Positions 1-8,447 of a DNA stretch of 58,092 bases are shown piece after piece. The stretch's first letter is position 1. Every line of letters begins with the position of its first letter. Under the pieces are notes generated by a model. The model was not told where the DNA came from. It did not search any database and was given only the letters and a program-made list of their open reading frames with translations. Origin of the DNA: Micromonospora okii (lineage in GTDB: Bacteria; Actinomycetota; Actinomycetes; Mycobacteriales; Micromonosporaceae); NCBI RefSeq assembly GCF_020884795.1, contig NZ_BBZF01000032.1, positions 1-58,092 of the forward strand, read 5' to 3'. A program made the position numbers and the translations under genes.

Positions 1-104
1 CCGGGGCCCATCGCGACCGAAACCTCTTGATCACCGGGGACGGCGGGGTGGGCGGCCGGGGGGCAGGAAGGCGGGGGCGGGGAGCGCAGGGAGGTGGGGT
101 GGGG

Positions 105-986
105 TCAGGGGGTCAGGTGGGCCAGTGCGCCCGATTCCAGGGCTACGTGGATCGTGCCGTCGGGGAGGAGCGCGAGGCCGTGCGGCTCCGCGCCCGGGGT
201 GGGCAGGTCGTAGGTGTCCACGCGGCCGTCGGGGGTGACGTGGCCGATGCGGTTGGCCGCCCACTCGGTGAACCAGCAGCCGCCGGCCGGGTCGGCGACG
301 ATCGCGTGTGGCCGGGCGGCCCGGTCGGGCAGCGGGAACTCCTCGACCCGGCCGTCAGGGGTGATCCGGCCGAGCTGGCCGGCGGCGATCTCGACGAACC
401 AGAGCGCCCCGTCGACGCCGAGGGTGATACCGACGGGGCCGGCCGCGTCGGTGGGCAGCTCGTGCAGGGTCACCGCCCCGTCGGGCGTGATCCGGCCGAC
501 GGCGTTGCCCTGGTTCAGGGTGAACCACAGCGCGTCGTCCGGCCCCGCCGTGATCATCGACGGGAAGCCGCCGGTCAGCGGCAGCGGGTACGCCGTGACC
601 GTCCCGTCGACGGTGACCCGACCGACGGTGTCGTTGCTCATCCCCGTGTACCAGAGGGCCCCGTCGGGTCCGGCGGCGATGCCGCAGGGCCCGGTGCCGG
701 CCGGCAGCGCCACGGAGGTCGCCGTCCCGTCGGTGGTGATCCGGCCGATCCGGTCATCCCCCGAGCGGGTGAACCAGAGCGCGTCGTCCGGGCCGGTCGT
801 GATGATCAGCGGTCGGCTCGCCGGGTCGCCGGGGTGCACGTCCACCGCCCCCTGGGCGGTGACCCGCGCGATCCCGCCGGTGCCGACCAGGGTCACCCAG
901 AGCGCGCCGTCCGGCCCGGCGGTGATCCCGTACGGCCCGCTGCGCGGGTCGGGCATGGCCGTTTCACGGATGGTGGGCTGCGTCAC
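105..986 (-). CDS. vgb: Streptogramin B lyase-like beta-propeller (virginiamycin B lyase family)
   Basis: About 293 residues, close to the usual 295-299 of Vgb. The protein is a run of roughly seven blades, each carrying a GPDGALW-type or TxDG-type motif, which is the seven-bladed propeller of the family. Vgb linearises type B streptogramins by an elimination at the ester bond, using Glu, His and a second Glu. The sequence keeps an EPHG motif and, about 15 residues on, the Glu of HVALESG, matching the family's catalytic residues; the N-terminal PYG tyrosine is also present. I chose the GTG at 986 because AGGAG lies about 12 nt upstream; a TTG at 1010 would add eight residues. Actinomycete paralogues of unknown substrate exist, so resistance function is inferred, not shown. 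Confidence 0.85.
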   Translation of the reverse strand: MTQPTIRETAMPDPRSGPYGITAGPDGALWVTLVGTGGIARVTAQGAVDVHPGDPASRPLIITTGPDDALWFTRSGDDRIGRITTDGTATSVALPAGTGPCGIAAGPDGALWYTGMSNDTVGRVTVDGTVTAYPLPLTGGFPSMITAGPDDALWFTLNQGNAVGRITPDGAVTLHELPTDAAGPVGITLGVDGALWFVEIAAGQLGRITPDGRVEEFPLPDRAARPHAIVADPAGGCWFTEWAANRIGHVTPDGRVDTYDLPTPGAEPHGLALLPDGTIHVALESGALAHLTP

Positions 987-1039
987 GGTGGTTCCGCCTC
1001 TCCTGATCAACTCGGCCCAGCCTGCGGGGAGACGACGCC

Positions 1040-1060
1040 CCGGGCAACCGGTTTGCCCGG
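1040..1060. promoter_or_regulatory. Palindrome between divergent vgb and secreted-protein genes
   Basis: Eight-base arms CCGGGCAA and TTGCCCGG flank a 5-nt centre between two divergently transcribed genes. It could be an operator or simply a GC-rich fold; there is no regulator gene next to it. Confidence 0.3.
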
Positions 1061-1168
1061 CGGGAAGCGCGATTTTCAGCTCGCTGACAGGGTCGCCACG
1101 GCCCGTACCCAGGTGGGCCGGTCACCGTCGGTGGGTCATCGCATCCGAGCAGAGGTTCTGGAGGACAC

Positions 1169-1696
1169 ATGTCCCGCACGATGTCGAAGAAGCACCTGCT
1201 GGCCGGCCTCGCGGCGGCGGGCGTGCTCGGCGTGGGGATCGCGGCCCCGGCCGTCGCGTTCGCCGAGGACGCCCCCACCCCGAAGCCGAGCGCCAGCAGC
1301 GCCGGGGGCACCGACCGGCAGCAGCAGCGGGCCGACCGGCAGGCCGAGTTCGCCGAGGCGCTGGCGAAGGAGCTGGGCGTCTCCGCCGACAAGGTGACCG
1401 ACGCCCTGGAGAAGATCCGTGAGCAGCACAAGGCCGACCGGCCGGGGCGCGGCGAGCAGGCCAGGGGCGAGCGGGGCGAGCGTCCGGACGCCGCCGAGCG
1501 GCAGGCCGCGCTGAAGGAGCGGCTGGCCCAGGCCGTCAAGGACGGCAAGCTCACCCAGGAGCAGGCCGACGCGATCACCAAGGCCGCCGAGGCGGGCGTC
1601 CTCCCCGGCGGCGGCCCGGGTCGCGGCCACGCGGGCCACGGCGGGCACGACGGCCCGGTCGGCGGCGGGTCGGACGGCGAGACCGCCGGCAAGTGA
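1169..1696 (+). CDS. Secreted small helical protein, function unknown
   Basis: A 175-residue protein with a clear signal peptide: SRTMSKK, a hydrophobic Ala/Gly/Val stretch to about residue 32, and a likely cut at AFA-ED. The mature part has two helical segments. The first (about 55-85) reads LAKELGVSADKVTDALEKIR. The second (about 105-140) resembles the LTxEQADAI pattern repeated in many actinobacterial and firmicute secreted proteins. The C-terminal 35 residues are Gly/His-rich and could bind metal. GGAGG sits 6-7 nt before the ATG. The gene is followed by a strong hairpin shared with the convergent VOC gene. I do not recognise a defined function. Confidence 0.75.
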   Translation: MSRTMSKKHLLAGLAAAGVLGVGIAAPAVAFAEDAPTPKPSASSAGGTDRQQQRADRQAEFAEALAKELGVSADKVTDALEKIREQHKADRPGRGEQARGERGERPDAAERQAALKERLAQAVKDGKLTQEQADAITKAAEAGVLPGGGPGRGHAGHGGHDGPVGGGSDGETAGK

Positions 1697-1738
1697 CCCA
1701 CCGCGCGAGCCACGGCGCGCCCAGCGTGTGAACCCCAC

Positions 1739-1771
1739 GCGGCCCCGCCCGGACCACCCGGGCGGGGCCGC
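1739..1771. terminator. Bidirectional hairpin terminator
   Basis: A perfect 14-bp stem (GCGGCCCCGCCCGG and its complement) with a 5-nt loop lies between two convergent genes. There is no U-tract, as is usual for actinomycete hairpins. Confidence 0.75.
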
Positions 1772-1790
1772 ACGCTCACGCAGGGGAGAT

Positions 1791-2159
1791 TCAGGAGGCG
1801 GGCGGCGTGTACACCCCGAGGCGGCTGCCCGACGGGTCGGCGAGCTGGGCGAAGGTCAGCCCGCTCGGCACGGTGACCGGCGGCACCAACACCGTGCCGC
1901 CGGCCGCCTCGGCCCGCCGGCAGGCGTCCGCCACGTTGGCGACCTGGGCGTAGAAGACCGCGTAGTTCGGGGTCGAACCGTCGGAGGCACGGATTGCCCC
2001 GCCGATCCCGCGGTCGCCGCCGCCCTCGGTCACCCGGTACGACCGGCCCGGAGCGCCCTGCTCCTCGAACGCCCAGCCGAACAGCTCGGCGTAGAAGCGC
2101 TCGGCCTCCTCGGGCCGGTCGGTGCCGATCTCGAACCAGGTGACGGGCGTGCTGGACAT
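1791..2159 (-). CDS. VOC (glyoxalase/bleomycin resistance) superfamily protein
   Basis: The 122-residue protein opens with VTWFEIGTDRPEEAERFYAELFGW, the classic start of the first VOC beta-alpha-beta-beta-beta module, and ends with DPSGSRLGVYTPP, the end of the second. Such small proteins form metal-binding dimers, or lack metal and bind ligands; the substrate cannot be told from sequence. The gene lies 32 bp beyond the stop of the NACHT gene on the same strand, so it may be cotranscribed with it. The converging secreted-protein gene is separated by a shared hairpin. Confidence 0.85.
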   Translation of the reverse strand: MSSTPVTWFEIGTDRPEEAERFYAELFGWAFEEQGAPGRSYRVTEGGGDRGIGGAIRASDGSTPNYAVFYAQVANVADACRRAEAAGGTVLVPPVTVPSGLTFAQLADPSGSRLGVYTPPAS

Positions 2160-2191
2160 GCTTCCTCCTCGTGCCGGCCGCTCGGCCGACG

Positions 2192-5100
2192 TCAGGTACC
2201 AGCCTCACCCGCGCCCGCGACACCGTCCTGTCGGTGTTTCCTGCGGAGCGAAGCCTCGTGCGACAGTTCCACAAGCCGTCGTACGAAGTCGGGTCGGTGG
2301 CCCTTGTACCGGGCCGCCAGCTCGATCGCCAGCCCGGGCTTCAGCAACCGACCGAGACCGACCTCGTGGAGGCGCACGATCACATCGGTGACGACATCGT
2401 CATCCAGCCAGGCCCAGGGTGCGGTGCTCAGCGCGAGATAGGCGTCGGCCACTGCCTCGCCGATCCTCCGGTCAGCGGCCGGGTCCGCCCCCAGCGACCG
2501 CTGCGCGCACCGGAGCAGCGCGGTGGACACCTCGGCCTGCTTCAGGAGGATCGGGCCGCGGCAGCGGGACAGCACGTCGGCCACCACGTCGGGGGTGACC
2601 TCGCGGTCCGTCGCCAGCCGGTCGAGCAGCAGCCGCAGGAAGGCGGCCCGGTCCCAGTCGTCGACCAGGTGCCCCCCAGTCAGCGCCAGCCGGACACCAC
2701 GCAGGTAGACGGTCCGCCGCTCCTGCTGGGTCGCGGGGCGCAGCGGCAGGAGCCAGGCGTCGACCAACGCGCGGGCGACCGAGGTGGCGACGCCGAGCCC
2801 CGCGTCGGGAAATGCGGCGAATGCCGTGGGCAGCTTGTCAAACATCGGCTCCAGGGCGTGCACCACGAAGGCGGCGTCCAGGTCGCAGGTCAGGTGGGTG
2901 GTGCGGCGCAGCCGCATGAGTCCCTCGCGCGGCAGCGCGTACGAGACTCCCTCGCGCACGCCCAGCGTCCACGACACGTCCAGCTCCGGCGGGAAGGCCA
3001 GATGGCCGTCGGCCCAGACCCGGACGTCCCGGCTGGTGCCGTCGCCCAAGCGTTCCAGCGCCAGCAGGTCGCTCAGGCTCTCCCACTCCTCGGCGTCAAG
3101 CTGCGCGCGCCACAGCCCCACCTGGGCCCGCCACGCTTCGACGGGCGTGGTCGCCTCCGGGAACAGCTCCCGCCCGGTCACCGCGTCGGCGGCGGCCAGG
3201 GTGAGCAGCAGCAGGTTCGCCGCGTACGCGGCGTGGCGGGCGGGCATCGTCAGCCGCCGGGGGCGGTAGTCGTCGTACCGGCGGGTGCCGGCGGCGTACG
3301 GGGCGGCGTGGAACAGCCGCAGCAGCAGGTCCGCCCAGGCGCGGCGGTGCGCCTCGTCCCGTCCGGCCAGCCGCTCGGCGAGGAAGGCGAAGACGGTGGC
3401 CCGGGTGGTGAGCACGGCGTACGACAGCAGGGCGTGCAGCAGGTCGTCGGAGACCGGCTCGCCGCCCCAGGACAGCCCGGCGGCGGCGTCGCGGGCCACC
3501 AGGTCGTCCACCACCTGCGCGGCGAGCCGGGCGACGAGGTACTCGCCGAAGGTGGCGTGCAGGAACTCGTACGTCTCGCGGTGGCGCTCGTCGTCGTGGG
3601 CGCGGGAGCGGTGGACGAAGAAGAAGCGACCCAGCACCACCTCGGCCGCCGCCAGCGGCGCGCGCAGCCCGGCCCGCTCCCCCGGCCCCGTACCGCCGAA
3701 CGGCAGCGCCACCAGGTCGGCGTCCAGCTCCGTCGAGGTGACCCACTGCGCGCGGCGGTTGAACATGGCGAAGGCGACCACGGCCAGCCGACGCAGCTCC
3801 GCCTCGACGGCCCGGTCCAGCTCCGGCTCGGGCAGGCCGGTGTGCTGCTTGACCACCTCCCGGCGGGCGAAGCGGCGCAGCAGCCGCTCGTACAGCTCGC
3901 CCCGGCGCAGCTTCCCGGCCCGGCTCAGCTCGTTGCCCTCGGCGTCGTAGAGGGCCAGCATCAGCAGCAGCAGCGGCTGCTCGGCCAGCTCCCGGTGCTC
4001 CAGCGCCGTGCCCCGGCCCAGCGGGCGCACGCCCCGCGCCCGGAACCCGGTGGCATTGACCCGGTTCCAGGTATCCAGCCACGCCCCGACCCGCGCGTCG
4101 TCGAAGGGCTCCAGCCGCAGCGCCACCGTGCCGGGCGGCGGCTGCGCCCGGTCGGCCACGCTGGTGCGGCTGGTGACCAGCACCGCCACCGGCCGCCCCT
4201 GGTCGGCCTCGCGGCGCTGGAACGCCGCCACCCGGCGCAGGTAGTCGGTCTGGCTGACCCCGGTGGCCTGGAGCAGTTCGTCGAAGCCGTCGAGCAGCAC
4301 CACGGGCAGCGCGTCGCCGGCCGAGCGGGCCAACGCCGGCCAGTCGAGCCGCTCGCCGGTGGCGTCGCGGACCGCCTGCTCGATCTGGTCCTGGAGCTCG
4401 CCGGCCGCGTACACGTCGCGCAGCACGACCCGGACCACCAGGAAGTCCGCCGCCGGCAGCCGGGCGGCGACGACCTTGGTTAGCACGGACTTGCCGGAGC
4501 CCGGCTGCCCGAGCACCAGCAGCGGCGCCCGGGTCGCGCCGGGCGAGGTGAGGTGCACGACGAGGGACTGCCACAGGTCGTCGCGCACCGCCTGGTCGCC
4601 CCACCACGTCTCGTCGGCGGGGCGCGTCGTCGGGCCCAGCTCCGCGATCCGGCACAGCGGCGGGACGTACGCCTCACCGAGCGTCGGCACGGTCAGCCCC
4701 GCCGGCACGTCCCCGGAGGCGATCACGGGCCGGCGCAGCTCGGCGGCGTACGCGGCGGCGAGCCCGGCTCGCCGCTCGTCCGGGGCCCGGCCGGTGGAGA
4801 TCTCCGACAGGGCCCGGTGCAGGTCGGCCAGCCCGACGGAGAGGCGGCGGACCTCCTTCCGGGTCGCCTCGTGCTCGTCCAGGTCGAGCCAGAGGGCCGC
4901 CTCGGGGAAGTCGACGGCGAGCCGGGTCAGCAGGTCGCGGTGCCGGTCGACGGCTGCGGGCGGCAGGTCGCGCAGCGCCGCCTCGGCGCGAGCCCAGCGC
5001 GTCTCGTCGAGGCGGTCGGCGACGGCGAGGCCCCGGAAGAAGCCGACGACGCGGTCGGCCAGCCCGGCGTAGTAGGCGGCGAGCGCGGCGCGCAGCTCGG

Positions 5101-5533
5101 GGTAGGGCCGCTGCGGGCCGGGCACCGGGGCGGCCGTGGCGAACAGCGCGGCGACGAGGTCGCCCCCGGGGGTGCCCCCGGCCAGCGTCAACTGCTCCTC
5201 CCGGGTGGGCCCGGAGTCGCCGAGGCCGGACGGGGCCCGCTCGTTGAGGATCTCGAAGAACGCGGTCACCGCGAGCACCGCGTGCGCCGCCTCCAGCCGC
5301 CGCGACCGCCCGTACCGGGACAGGCCGGAGCGCTTCTCCGCCGCGCCGCGCATCAGCTCGTGGCCGAGGCGGACGAACTCCGCCTTGGCGTCGAAGATGC
5401 CCAGCAGCGCCGGCACCGGCACCGAGGCGGCCAGCAGCGCGCCCCCGGTCAGCCGGTCGAACCAGGTGACCAGTGTGCTGTCCTGCCCGCCGAGCAGGCG
5501 GACGGCGTCGGCGTAGCTGAGCGTGTCGGGCAC
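2192..5533 (-). CDS. NACHT-domain STAND NTPase (bacterial NLR-like, NNH7-type N-terminus)
   Basis: A 1113-residue signalling NTPase. Residues 1-90 (SYADAVRLLGG, LTGGALLAA, FDAKAEFVRLG) look like the helical N-terminal domain often called NNH7 in actinobacterial NACHT proteins. The P-loop GQPGSGKS is at 342-349, the NACHT-type Walker B VVLLDGFDEL at 411-420, and the sensor VLVTSR at about 451-456. The rest is helical, with no recognisable WD40 or LRR repeats and no obvious nuclease or TIR effector domain. Bacterial NACHT proteins include antiphage immune ATPases; that role here is inference. The start is the GTG at 5533, preceded by GGAAGGAAG; a longer frame runs upstream but is Arg/Pro-rich and unlike coding sequence. 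A WYL regulator ends 89 bp upstream on the same strand. Confidence 0.88.
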   Translation of the reverse strand: MPDTLSYADAVRLLGGQDSTLVTWFDRLTGGALLAASVPVPALLGIFDAKAEFVRLGHELMRGAAEKRSGLSRYGRSRRLEAAHAVLAVTAFFEILNERAPSGLGDSGPTREEQLTLAGGTPGGDLVAALFATAAPVPGPQRPYPELRAALAAYYAGLADRVVGFFRGLAVADRLDETRWARAEAALRDLPPAAVDRHRDLLTRLAVDFPEAALWLDLDEHEATRKEVRRLSVGLADLHRALSEISTGRAPDERRAGLAAAYAAELRRPVIASGDVPAGLTVPTLGEAYVPPLCRIAELGPTTRPADETWWGDQAVRDDLWQSLVVHLTSPGATRAPLLVLGQPGSGKSVLTKVVAARLPAADFLVVRVVLRDVYAAGELQDQIEQAVRDATGERLDWPALARSAGDALPVVLLDGFDELLQATGVSQTDYLRRVAAFQRREADQGRPVAVLVTSRTSVADRAQPPPGTVALRLEPFDDARVGAWLDTWNRVNATGFRARGVRPLGRGTALEHRELAEQPLLLLMLALYDAEGNELSRAGKLRRGELYERLLRRFARREVVKQHTGLPEPELDRAVEAELRRLAVVAFAMFNRRAQWVTSTELDADLVALPFGGTGPGERAGLRAPLAAAEVVLGRFFFVHRSRAHDDERHRETYEFLHATFGEYLVARLAAQVVDDLVARDAAAGLSWGGEPVSDDLLHALLSYAVLTTRATVFAFLAERLAGRDEAHRRAWADLLLRLFHAAPYAAGTRRYDDYRPRRLTMPARHAAYAANLLLLTLAAADAVTGRELFPEATTPVEAWRAQVGLWRAQLDAEEWESLSDLLALERLGDGTSRDVRVWADGHLAFPPELDVSWTLGVREGVSYALPREGLMRLRRTTHLTCDLDAAFVVHALEPMFDKLPTAFAAFPDAGLGVATSVARALVDAWLLPLRPATQQERRTVYLRGVRLALTGGHLVDDWDRAAFLRLLLDRLATDREVTPDVVADVLSRCRGPILLKQAEVSTALLRCAQRSLGADPAADRRIGEAVADAYLALSTAPWAWLDDDVVTDVIVRLHEVGLGRLLKPGLAIELAARYKGHRPDFVRRLVELSHEASLRRKHRQDGVAGAGEAGT

Positions 5534-5622
5534 GGTCTTCCTTCCGGGGGGACGGCGGATCCGCCAGGCTCCCGCGGACGCGGCCGGAGCGCTGTCGGGT
5601 TTCGGACCGGGCTCAGCGCCGC

Positions 5623-6315
5623 TCAGACCAGGCTCAGCGCGCGGACCCGCTCGGGCGGGATGTCGAGGTCGTCGGGGACCAGATCCCGGGTCACCGGCTG
5701 CGGCAGCGCGGCCACCGAGGCGATCCGGTCGACCCGGAACGCCCGCAGGCCGTCGCGCAGCCGGCACCAGGCCAGCAGGTACCAGTGCCAGGGGTTGCCG
5801 AGGAAGCCCAGCGGCTCGACGACCCGCTCCGTGGCGGCGCCCGCGCGGTCGGCGTACCCGATGCGCAGCGCCCGGCGGGCGGTGACCGCGTCGGCGACGG
5901 CGGCTGGGACGGGCGCGGCCGGCCCGTCGCCGACCAGGTACACCCGGCCGGCGAGTCGGCGCGCCTCGGCGGCGTCGGCCGGCGGCATGACCGCGAGCAG
6001 CTTGCGCAGCGCCGTGGCCCCCGCCTCGGCGAACGGGCCGCCGCCGAGGCGGTGCAGCGCCACGGCCATCGCCACCGCCTCGGCGGCGGTGAGGTTGAGC
6101 GGCGGCAGGGTGTGCGCGCGGTCGACGACGTAGCCGCCGAGGCGGCCCGGCTCGGCCCAGATCGGCACCCCGGCCTGCTGCAACGCGCCGATGTCCCGCT
6201 CGATCGTGCGGGAGCTGACCTCGAAGCGGTGGGCCAGCCAGCGGGCGCTGCGCGGCCGGGGCGAGGCGGCGCGCAGCTCCTCCACCAGGGCGTAGAGGCG
6301 GTCCGTCCGGTTCAC
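5623..6315 (-). CDS. HTH (YafY-type) WYL-domain transcriptional regulator
   Basis: The protein has 230 residues. Residues 1-60 are a winged helix (RTDRLYALVEELR, VSSRTIERDIGALQQAGVPI). Residues 130-215 form a WYL domain with the WHWYLLAWCRLRDGLRAFRVDRI core. WYL domains sense ligands, often nucleic acids, and many control defence loci; others regulate ordinary metabolism. The gene ends 89 bp before the NACHT gene in the same direction, so the two may share a transcript, or this regulator may act on a promoter in that gap. Start is the ATG at 6315; the Shine-Dalgarno is weak. Confidence 0.88.
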   Translation of the reverse strand: MNRTDRLYALVEELRAASPRPRSARWLAHRFEVSSRTIERDIGALQQAGVPIWAEPGRLGGYVVDRAHTLPPLNLTAAEAVAMAVALHRLGGGPFAEAGATALRKLLAVMPPADAAEARRLAGRVYLVGDGPAAPVPAAVADAVTARRALRIGYADRAGAATERVVEPLGFLGNPWHWYLLAWCRLRDGLRAFRVDRIASVAALPQPVTRDLVPDDLDIPPERVRALSLV

Positions 6316-6379
6316 CCGCGCAGGCTAGCCGGAGGGTACGACGGGCCGGGGCCGGTCGGGCCCTGACGACGGGCCGGGG

Positions 6380-6805
6380 TCAGGCGATGCAGGCGCAGAC
6401 GATCAGCGCGGCCCCGAAGTGGGTGGCGGCGCTGACCCGGGCGGCCGGGTGCGGCTCGTCCGCGCAGATGACCTCGCCGAGGCGGCCCGGGGTGAGCAGG
6501 TCCAGCACGAAGAAGGCCAGCGCCATCACCAGCAGGCCGATCAGCCCGAAGATGACCGTGGAGGCCAGCCCCTTGGCGAAGTCGTGGTAGCTGGTCAGGA
6601 TCGCGGTGAACACGATGCCGGCGACGCCGAGCTGGTTCGCGGCCAGCAGCAGCCCCGCGTTGGGGTTGCGCCGCACCCAGATCAGATCGCGCAGCCGGCC
6701 GGGGGTGAGCAGGTCGACCAGGCCGAAGCCGGCCGCCATCAGCCCCACCCCGACGACCCCGAACAGCATGCTCCGCCCGGCTCCATTGAGCAGGTCCTCC
6801 AGCAC
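6380..6805 (-). CDS. DUF350 family membrane protein
   Basis: A 141-residue membrane protein with four predicted transmembrane helices, built from two similar halves: both contain DLLTPGRL followed by a charged loop and then a hydrophobic helix (LAANQLGVAGIVF in the first, SAATHFGAALIV in the second). This duplication is the hallmark of DUF350. I start at the GTG at 6805 because GGGAGG sits six bases upstream; the GTG at 6823 has no ribosome binding site. Family members have been linked to membrane stress, but the biochemical role is unknown. It lies between glnA2 and the WYL regulator on the same strand. Confidence 0.85.
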   Translation of the reverse strand: MLEDLLNGAGRSMLFGVVGVGLMAAGFGLVDLLTPGRLRDLIWVRRNPNAGLLLAANQLGVAGIVFTAILTSYHDFAKGLASTVIFGLIGLLVMALAFFVLDLLTPGRLGEVICADEPHPAARVSAATHFGAALIVCACIA

Positions 6806-6897
6806 CGACGTCCTCCCGATCACCCGCCGCGCCCGGCGGGGGTGCCGGCGCGGTGATCGAGACGATAGCGGCCCGCCGCAACGGGCCGACGGCGGTC

Positions 6898-8247
6898 CTA
6901 CAGGGAGAGGTAGCGCTGCCGCTCGTAGGGGGTGACCTCGCGGCGGTACTGCTCCCACTCGGCCCGCTTGTTGCGCAGAAAGAAGTCGAAGACGTGCTCG
7001 CCGAGCACCTCGGCGACCAGCTCGGAGCCGGCCATCACGTCGATCGCCTCGGACAGGTTCTCCGGCAGCGCCTCGTACCCCATGGCGCGGCGCTCGGCGC
7101 TGCTCAGCGACCAGACGTCGTCCTCGGCGCCCGGAGGCAGCTCGTACCCCTCCTCGATGCCCTTGAGACCGGCCCCGAGCAGCACCGCGAAGGCCAGGTA
7201 GGGGTTGGTCGCCGAGTCCAGCGAGCGGACCTCCACCCGGGCCGAGTTCGGCTTGCCGTACGCGGGGACGCGGACCAGCGCCGAGCGGTTCAGGTGCCCC
7301 CAGCAGACGTACGCCGGGCTCTCGGTGATCCGGTCCGGCAGCGCCTGCGGGAAGAGCCGCTTGTACGAGTTGACCCACTGGTTGGTGACCGCCGTGTACT
7401 CCCGGGCGTGCGTGAGCAGCCCGGCGATGAACGACTTCGCCACCTTCGACAACTTCATCGGGTCGCCGGCGTCGTGGAACGCGTTGCGCTCCCCCTCGAA
7501 CAGCGACAGGTGGGTGTGCATCCCGCTGCCCGGCTGGTCGGTGAACGGCTTCGGCATGAAGCTGGCCTGCACGCCGGTGGAGAGGGCCACCTCCTTCACC
7601 ACGTGCCGGAACGTCATGATGTTGTCGGCGGTGGTGAGCGCGTCGGCGTACCGCAGGTCGATCTCCTGCTGGCCGGGGGCGACCTCGTGGTGGCTGTACT
7701 CCACCGAGATGCCGATGCGCTCCAGGGAGAGCACGGCCTGGCGGCGGAAGTCCCGCGCCACCGCGTGCGTGGTGTGCTCGAAGTAGCCGCCCGTGTCGAC
7801 CGGGACGGGCACCGAGCCGTCCTGGGGGCCGTTCTCCAGCAGGAAGAACTCGATCTCCGGGTGGGTGTAGAAGGTGAAGCCCTTCTCGGCGGCCTTGGAG
7901 AGCATCCGGCGCAGCACGTGCCGGGGGTCGGCCCAGGACGGGCCGCCGTCGGGCAGCAGGATGTCGCAGAACATCCGGGCGCTCTCGCCGCTGGCCCCGC
8001 CCTCGAAGGGGAACACCTGGAAGGTGGTCGGGTCGGGCACGGCCACCATGTCGGACTCGAAGACCCGGGCGAAGCCCTCGATCGCCGAGCCGTCGAAGCC
8101 GATGCCCTCGTCGAAGGCGGCCTCCAGCTCGGCGGGCGCGACCGAGACGCTCTTGAGCGTGCCCAGCACGTCGGTGAACCACAGCCGGACGAACCGGATG
8201 TCCCGCTCTTCCAGCGTACGGAGGACGAACTCCTGCTGACGGTCCAC
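6898..8247 (-). CDS. glnA2: Glutamine synthetase-like enzyme, GlnA2 type
   Basis: The 449-residue protein begins VDRQQEFVLRTLEERDIRFVRLWFTDVLG, almost the signature of actinobacterial GlnA2 (446 residues in M. tuberculosis). The metal-binding HPEIEFFL, ATP-site and glutamate-loop segments are present, and the end reads ..EVTPYERQRYL. The tyrosine adenylylation motif of the main GSI-beta enzyme (NLYDLPPEE) is missing. Streptomyces GlnA2 has been described as a gamma-glutamylpolyamine synthetase, so polyamine use rather than bulk ammonia assimilation is plausible. Start at the GTG at 8247, with GAGGGG upstream, matches the family's length; upstream GTGs exist at 8253 and 8265. It is divergent from nadE. 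Confidence 0.93.
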   Translation of the reverse strand: MDRQQEFVLRTLEERDIRFVRLWFTDVLGTLKSVSVAPAELEAAFDEGIGFDGSAIEGFARVFESDMVAVPDPTTFQVFPFEGGASGESARMFCDILLPDGGPSWADPRHVLRRMLSKAAEKGFTFYTHPEIEFFLLENGPQDGSVPVPVDTGGYFEHTTHAVARDFRRQAVLSLERIGISVEYSHHEVAPGQQEIDLRYADALTTADNIMTFRHVVKEVALSTGVQASFMPKPFTDQPGSGMHTHLSLFEGERNAFHDAGDPMKLSKVAKSFIAGLLTHAREYTAVTNQWVNSYKRLFPQALPDRITESPAYVCWGHLNRSALVRVPAYGKPNSARVEVRSLDSATNPYLAFAVLLGAGLKGIEEGYELPPGAEDDVWSLSSAERRAMGYEALPENLSEAIDVMAGSELVAEVLGEHVFDFFLRNKRAEWEQYRREVTPYERQRYLSL

Positions 8248-8435
8248 TTCCACCCCTCGCGACACTGTTGCCCGCCACCGGCCGGGCCCGACCGCCCATG
8301 CTCCACCGGCTCCTTCCCGCAGACGTTACGCGACCTCCGGGGAGCCGTCCTGTCCTGTCCCGTCACCTGGGGCCGTCGGCGGGGCCCGGGGGCCGGCTCT
8401 GCCGACGCCCGCGTGTCTGGGCCGGCCGGCTGGGG

Positions 8436-8441
8436 CAAGAT
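8436..8441 (+). promoter_or_regulatory. Candidate -10 box for leaderless nadE
   Basis: CAAGAT lies six bases before the nadE ATG. There is no convincing Shine-Dalgarno, and the spacing fits transcription starting at the start codon. Confidence 0.3.
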
Positions 8442-8447
8442 GAGGCC

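Noticed and set aside
2171..4483. 770-codon plus-strand frame
   Set aside because: Antisense shadow of the NACHT gene; Gln/Val/Gly-rich composition typical of such artefacts.
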